Positions 61,409 to 64,000 of a stretch of DNA of 64,000 bases are shown piece after piece (within the stretch, counting starts at the first letter, position 1; every line of letters begins with the position of its first letter). A program made the position numbers and the translations under genes. The notes beneath the pieces are model-generated. The model saw only the letters and a list, made by a program, of their open reading frames with translations, searched no databases and had not been told where the DNA came from. Source of the stretch: Bolinopsis microptera (Eukaryota; Ctenophora; Tentaculata; Lobata; Bolinopsidae); the NCBI RefSeq assembly GCF_026151205.1, contig NC_087078.1, forward strand, positions 1,567,675 through 1,631,674, written 5' to 3'.

Positions 61409-63906
61409 ATGGTAAAAGACAAGTCAAGTAAAAAGAAAGGGGGTGGCATCTCGATCGGGGCACCCACTGGTGCCCCGCAACCTGCTGCTACTGGTATGAC
61501 AACAACTCTATTTTATACATAACATTCCAATTCCTTGTCATGCATGCAAGTTCTTAACCGTTATTTTATATTGAAAACAATTGGAATGATGCCAAAAGTA
61601 AAGTTTGGCAATATAGCAAGCTGCTAAACAAAGTTAACAAACGAAAGAGCCCCGAATAACCAGAGATTTTATTACAGCCGGGTCAGATGGGGCACTTGAT
61701 GAGAGGGTGCAAAACATGAACCCTGACGAGTTAAAAGTCGAGTTGGAGCGCATGATGGACGACATGAATCTAGGGGAGGGCAAGAGGGTTCCTATCAGGA
61801 GGTTGGACGAGTTCATGCTGAAGCAGATGTTAGCTACTCACTTTCGGCGGATTGAAGAAGCTAAAAACGTCCCTGATAGCGATGTAAGTAAAATTATTTG
61901 ATTATAATATCTTTTGATTTTATGGTTTATCAACTTTTGAAATGCAATATTGTTCATTTATCATTGGTTTTATTCAAATTTTTTCCCTTGTAAGAGTCTC
62001 ATACTTTTTCCCTACAGCTTCCAGATGGTCCCAAAAGGGGCACACCAGAGTTTTTCATCCAAGAGCTTCGTAAAGAGGTGTGCTAACTTATCTTGTAATT
62101 GATATAATTGATTGACGTATGCTTCTTGTGGCTCGGAGATAATTGTTCGTTAATTAGAGCTTTTCTACACAAATTTCTATACATGTTGCAACAAAACTTA
62201 TCATTTCATCAGGTGCTAGAAGGTGATTCAAGTTTGAAGACTTTAGAAGCATTGAGAGTGAGTCTGCAGAGCAACACCATACCTTGGCTCAAATCTTTCG
62301 GTGCTGAAGGAGGTCTGGGACTGCTCCTTAACTTACTCCAGAAGAGGTGAGGAGGGTTTTCGAGAATTAAGAATTTAGAACACTCCAACGTTAGTTCTTA
62401 GGTCACTAACCTAGGCCCTAGGTCCTAGGGTCGTGCTAATCACCAAGACAGATTCCAGGGTGTCGATGGAAAGTGATAAGTAAACCCAACTGAACAAACA
62501 TAATAGGTTGCAACAAGAATTGTCTAGAATTAAATTTCTCTTCAACTCTCATTTGTAAATAAGGGAAAATAACAGAACTATAATATGTTCTATTTTTTTA
62601 GAATTTCCCACTAATTGAACAGCATTTTGACTCTGTTTTCACATAGTGGTGACACGGCTACTTTGTTATATTAACAATACTTCATCTTCAGTCAAGACAG
62701 AGAATTTGGTGACGTTACCCACGAATGTGTAAAATGCCTCAAAGTCTTCATGAACAACAAAGTAAGAAATTTGATGATTCCAAATTCTTGAAGGATCCAC
62801 ACCCAATACACATTACACAAACACCACTATTGTACGTATCTAGTACGTATCTTGATTCTTGAAATATATTGCACTGGTATGATCTTTATTACAAATCCGT
62901 TGTTCTCCTCAGTACGGATTGATGGCTACGTTTTTCATCTTCTTTAACTTGTTATTTTGAAAGCGAACCAAATGAAACGATTCTGACAGAAACGCTGCAA
63001 ACTTTTCCTTATCCGTTAAACTTAATGACCTTTTAAGCAAAAAATGTTTGCACTGTACAGAAGTCATGTCAACTGGTGCTTCACAACCGAACTGATTCAT
63101 AATTTTTGCAATCCAATCCTCAGCTTTAAACATTTTACTGTCAATCTCCGTGTCGTCCACAGCTGCCATGATGTAAGGCTAAGCTACAAGGTGAGAGGCA
63201 CAAAATCTCGCCGTTTAACAAGGCGAGATAAGAAAGCAGATAAAGAGAGCGAATTAAACAAACGTATGCTATTAGTGTAGGGCTGAACTTTATTAAAAAT
63301 CCGTTGTTCTCCTCAGTACGGGTTGATGGCTATGATGGATAATACCAGTGGTATGGTGCTCCTCACAAAGTGCCTCGACCCACGAAATACCACGATGATG
63401 ACCGAGGTCGTCAAAATCCTCGCCGCTATGAGTATCGTCAATGAGAAAGCGTGAGTTCACTTTCATTTTTAAATACTCCGTCAAAAAAGCAATTGATTTT
63501 TCTTGCTTTTATGGTCAAACTGTTTCCTAAGGAAAGTATTTTATAAACACTGTTAACTGTTAAACCCCTCCAGGCATCAGACGGTTTTAGAAGCGTTGAC
63601 CAGTTTCGGGGAACTGATCCAGCAGCCTAGGTTCCAGGTTCTAATGGACAAATTAAAAGGAAAAGACGAACCTCCCCAATTAACCAACGCAATTATTACG
63701 GTACGAGTTTTACAGAGTGTGTTCAATAGTTATAATATAGATTGACCGAACTTTCTTAATTTAAAGTGTCAATTACTTTTAAAACGTCTCGCTAATACTC
63801 CTGTTTCAGTTTGTCAATGCTCTGACGACATTCCCCAACGAGGTGGACTTCAGGATGCACTTGCGGAATGAGTTCATGAACTGTGGCTTGAGAGAAGTCC
63901 TACCAG
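61409..63906 (+). CDS. DIAPH: Diaphanous-related formin, N-terminal part (partial)
   Basis: Diaphanous formins are Rho-GTPase effectors that nucleate and elongate actin filaments. Eight exons are read: 61409-61493, 61678-61883, 62018-62077, 62213-62346, 62692-62761, 63317-63450, 63574-63700 and 63810-63906, with consistent phases (1, 0, 0, 2, 0, 2, 0, then 1) and GT-AG borders; the gene runs off the right end. The start is the ATG at 61409, because an upstream ATG at 61398 meets a stop after five codons. After a short basic, Gly/Pro/Ala leader come the GBD (ELERMMDDMNLGEGKRVPIR, ending PEFFIQELR) and the armadillo-type FH3/DID (LRVSLQSNTIPWLKSFG, VKCLKVFMNNKYGLMAMM, FVNALTTFPNEVDFRMHLRN), all close to DIAPH1. 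FH1, FH2 and DAD must lie beyond the window. Confidence 0.93.
62762..63316 (+). other. Formin intron 5 with duplicated exon 6 acceptor
   Basis: This intron contains at 62884-62928 a 45-bp copy (two mismatches) of 63288-63332, which spans the true exon 6 acceptor and its first 16 bases. The copy keeps TTCTCCTCAG and the codons for YGLMA, but then reads a stop after about ten more codons. Between the copies are 359 bp holding an antisense ORF. Confidence 0.85.
62909..63169 (-). CDS. 86-codon antisense ORF in formin intron 5
   Basis: Starts MAAVDDTEIDSKMFKAEDW and is rich in charged residues (HFLLKRSLSLTDKEKFAAF), with a composition like a real soluble helical protein rather than random AT-rich sequence. 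I do not recognise it. It runs into the duplicated acceptor copy, where it ends AINPY. It could be a 5' fragment of a retrocopied mRNA or of an unknown mobile element. Confidence 0.35.
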   Translation of the reverse strand: MAAVDDTEIDSKMFKAEDWIAKIMNQFGCEAPVDMTSVQCKHFLLKRSLSLTDKEKFAAFLSESFHLVRFQNNKLKKMKNVAINPY

Positions 63907-64000
63907 GTAAACCAAACTGGACGCGTTATTATTTAAATTGGATTTCATCCGATGTATCAACAATCCAGTTTTCATTAATAAATCTGAGAAGTTTGATTCT

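Overview
This is a eukaryotic, animal nuclear genome window: AT-rich, with spliced genes using GT-AG introns and long intergenic and intronic stretches full of decayed transposons, MITEs and satellites. The gene set (IFT43, TTC31, MBD5/6, ADF/cofilin, FRG1, diaphanous formin) is typical of metazoans. Decayed CR1/Jockey-like elements and a retroelement tail ORF resemble those common in cnidarians, so I lean towards a non-bilaterian animal, perhaps a medusozoan cnidarian. That assignment is an inference and not secure.

Left part (1-9 kb): three minus-strand genes in a row. They are the first two exons of IFT43 (running off the left end), a TTC31-like protein that combines J-domain, TPR, UBA-like, RRM and CCCH modules, and an MBD5/MBD6-type methyl-CpG-binding-domain protein whose reading frame is broken by one base near two A6 runs. 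A 48-bp-arm near-perfect hairpin lies just upstream of the MBD gene.

Middle left (9-32 kb): no host gene recognised. It holds a truncated hAT-type MITE, a region packed with TTAACCA motifs, a CR1-like retrotransposon fragment, several degenerate tandem repeats, duplicated LTR-retrotransposon pol ends, a higher-order tandem array, a Jockey/CR1-like reverse transcriptase with one frameshift, a retroelement tail ORF and an RNase H fragment.

Centre (32-46 kb): a four-exon ADF/cofilin gene (+), a microsatellite-rich gap, a 35-bp minisatellite of about 32 copies that is open in all three frames of one strand, and a four-exon minus-strand gene for a secreted, probably furin-cleaved and GPI-anchored protein I do not recognise.

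Right part (46-64 kb): a gap with foldback elements and structured MITEs, then a complete six-exon FRG1 gene (+). Its third intron carries a 2.8-kb foldback element with arms of about 970 bp and TA flanks. About 1 kb downstream is the 5' part (eight exons, GBD/FH3 region) of a diaphanous-related formin. Formin intron 5 contains a second copy of the exon 6 splice acceptor plus an antisense ORF. The host genes show no sign of acting as one pathway; FRG1, cofilin and the formin are all linked to actin or RNA biology, but their closeness may be chance. No tRNA, rRNA or CRISPR array was recognised.
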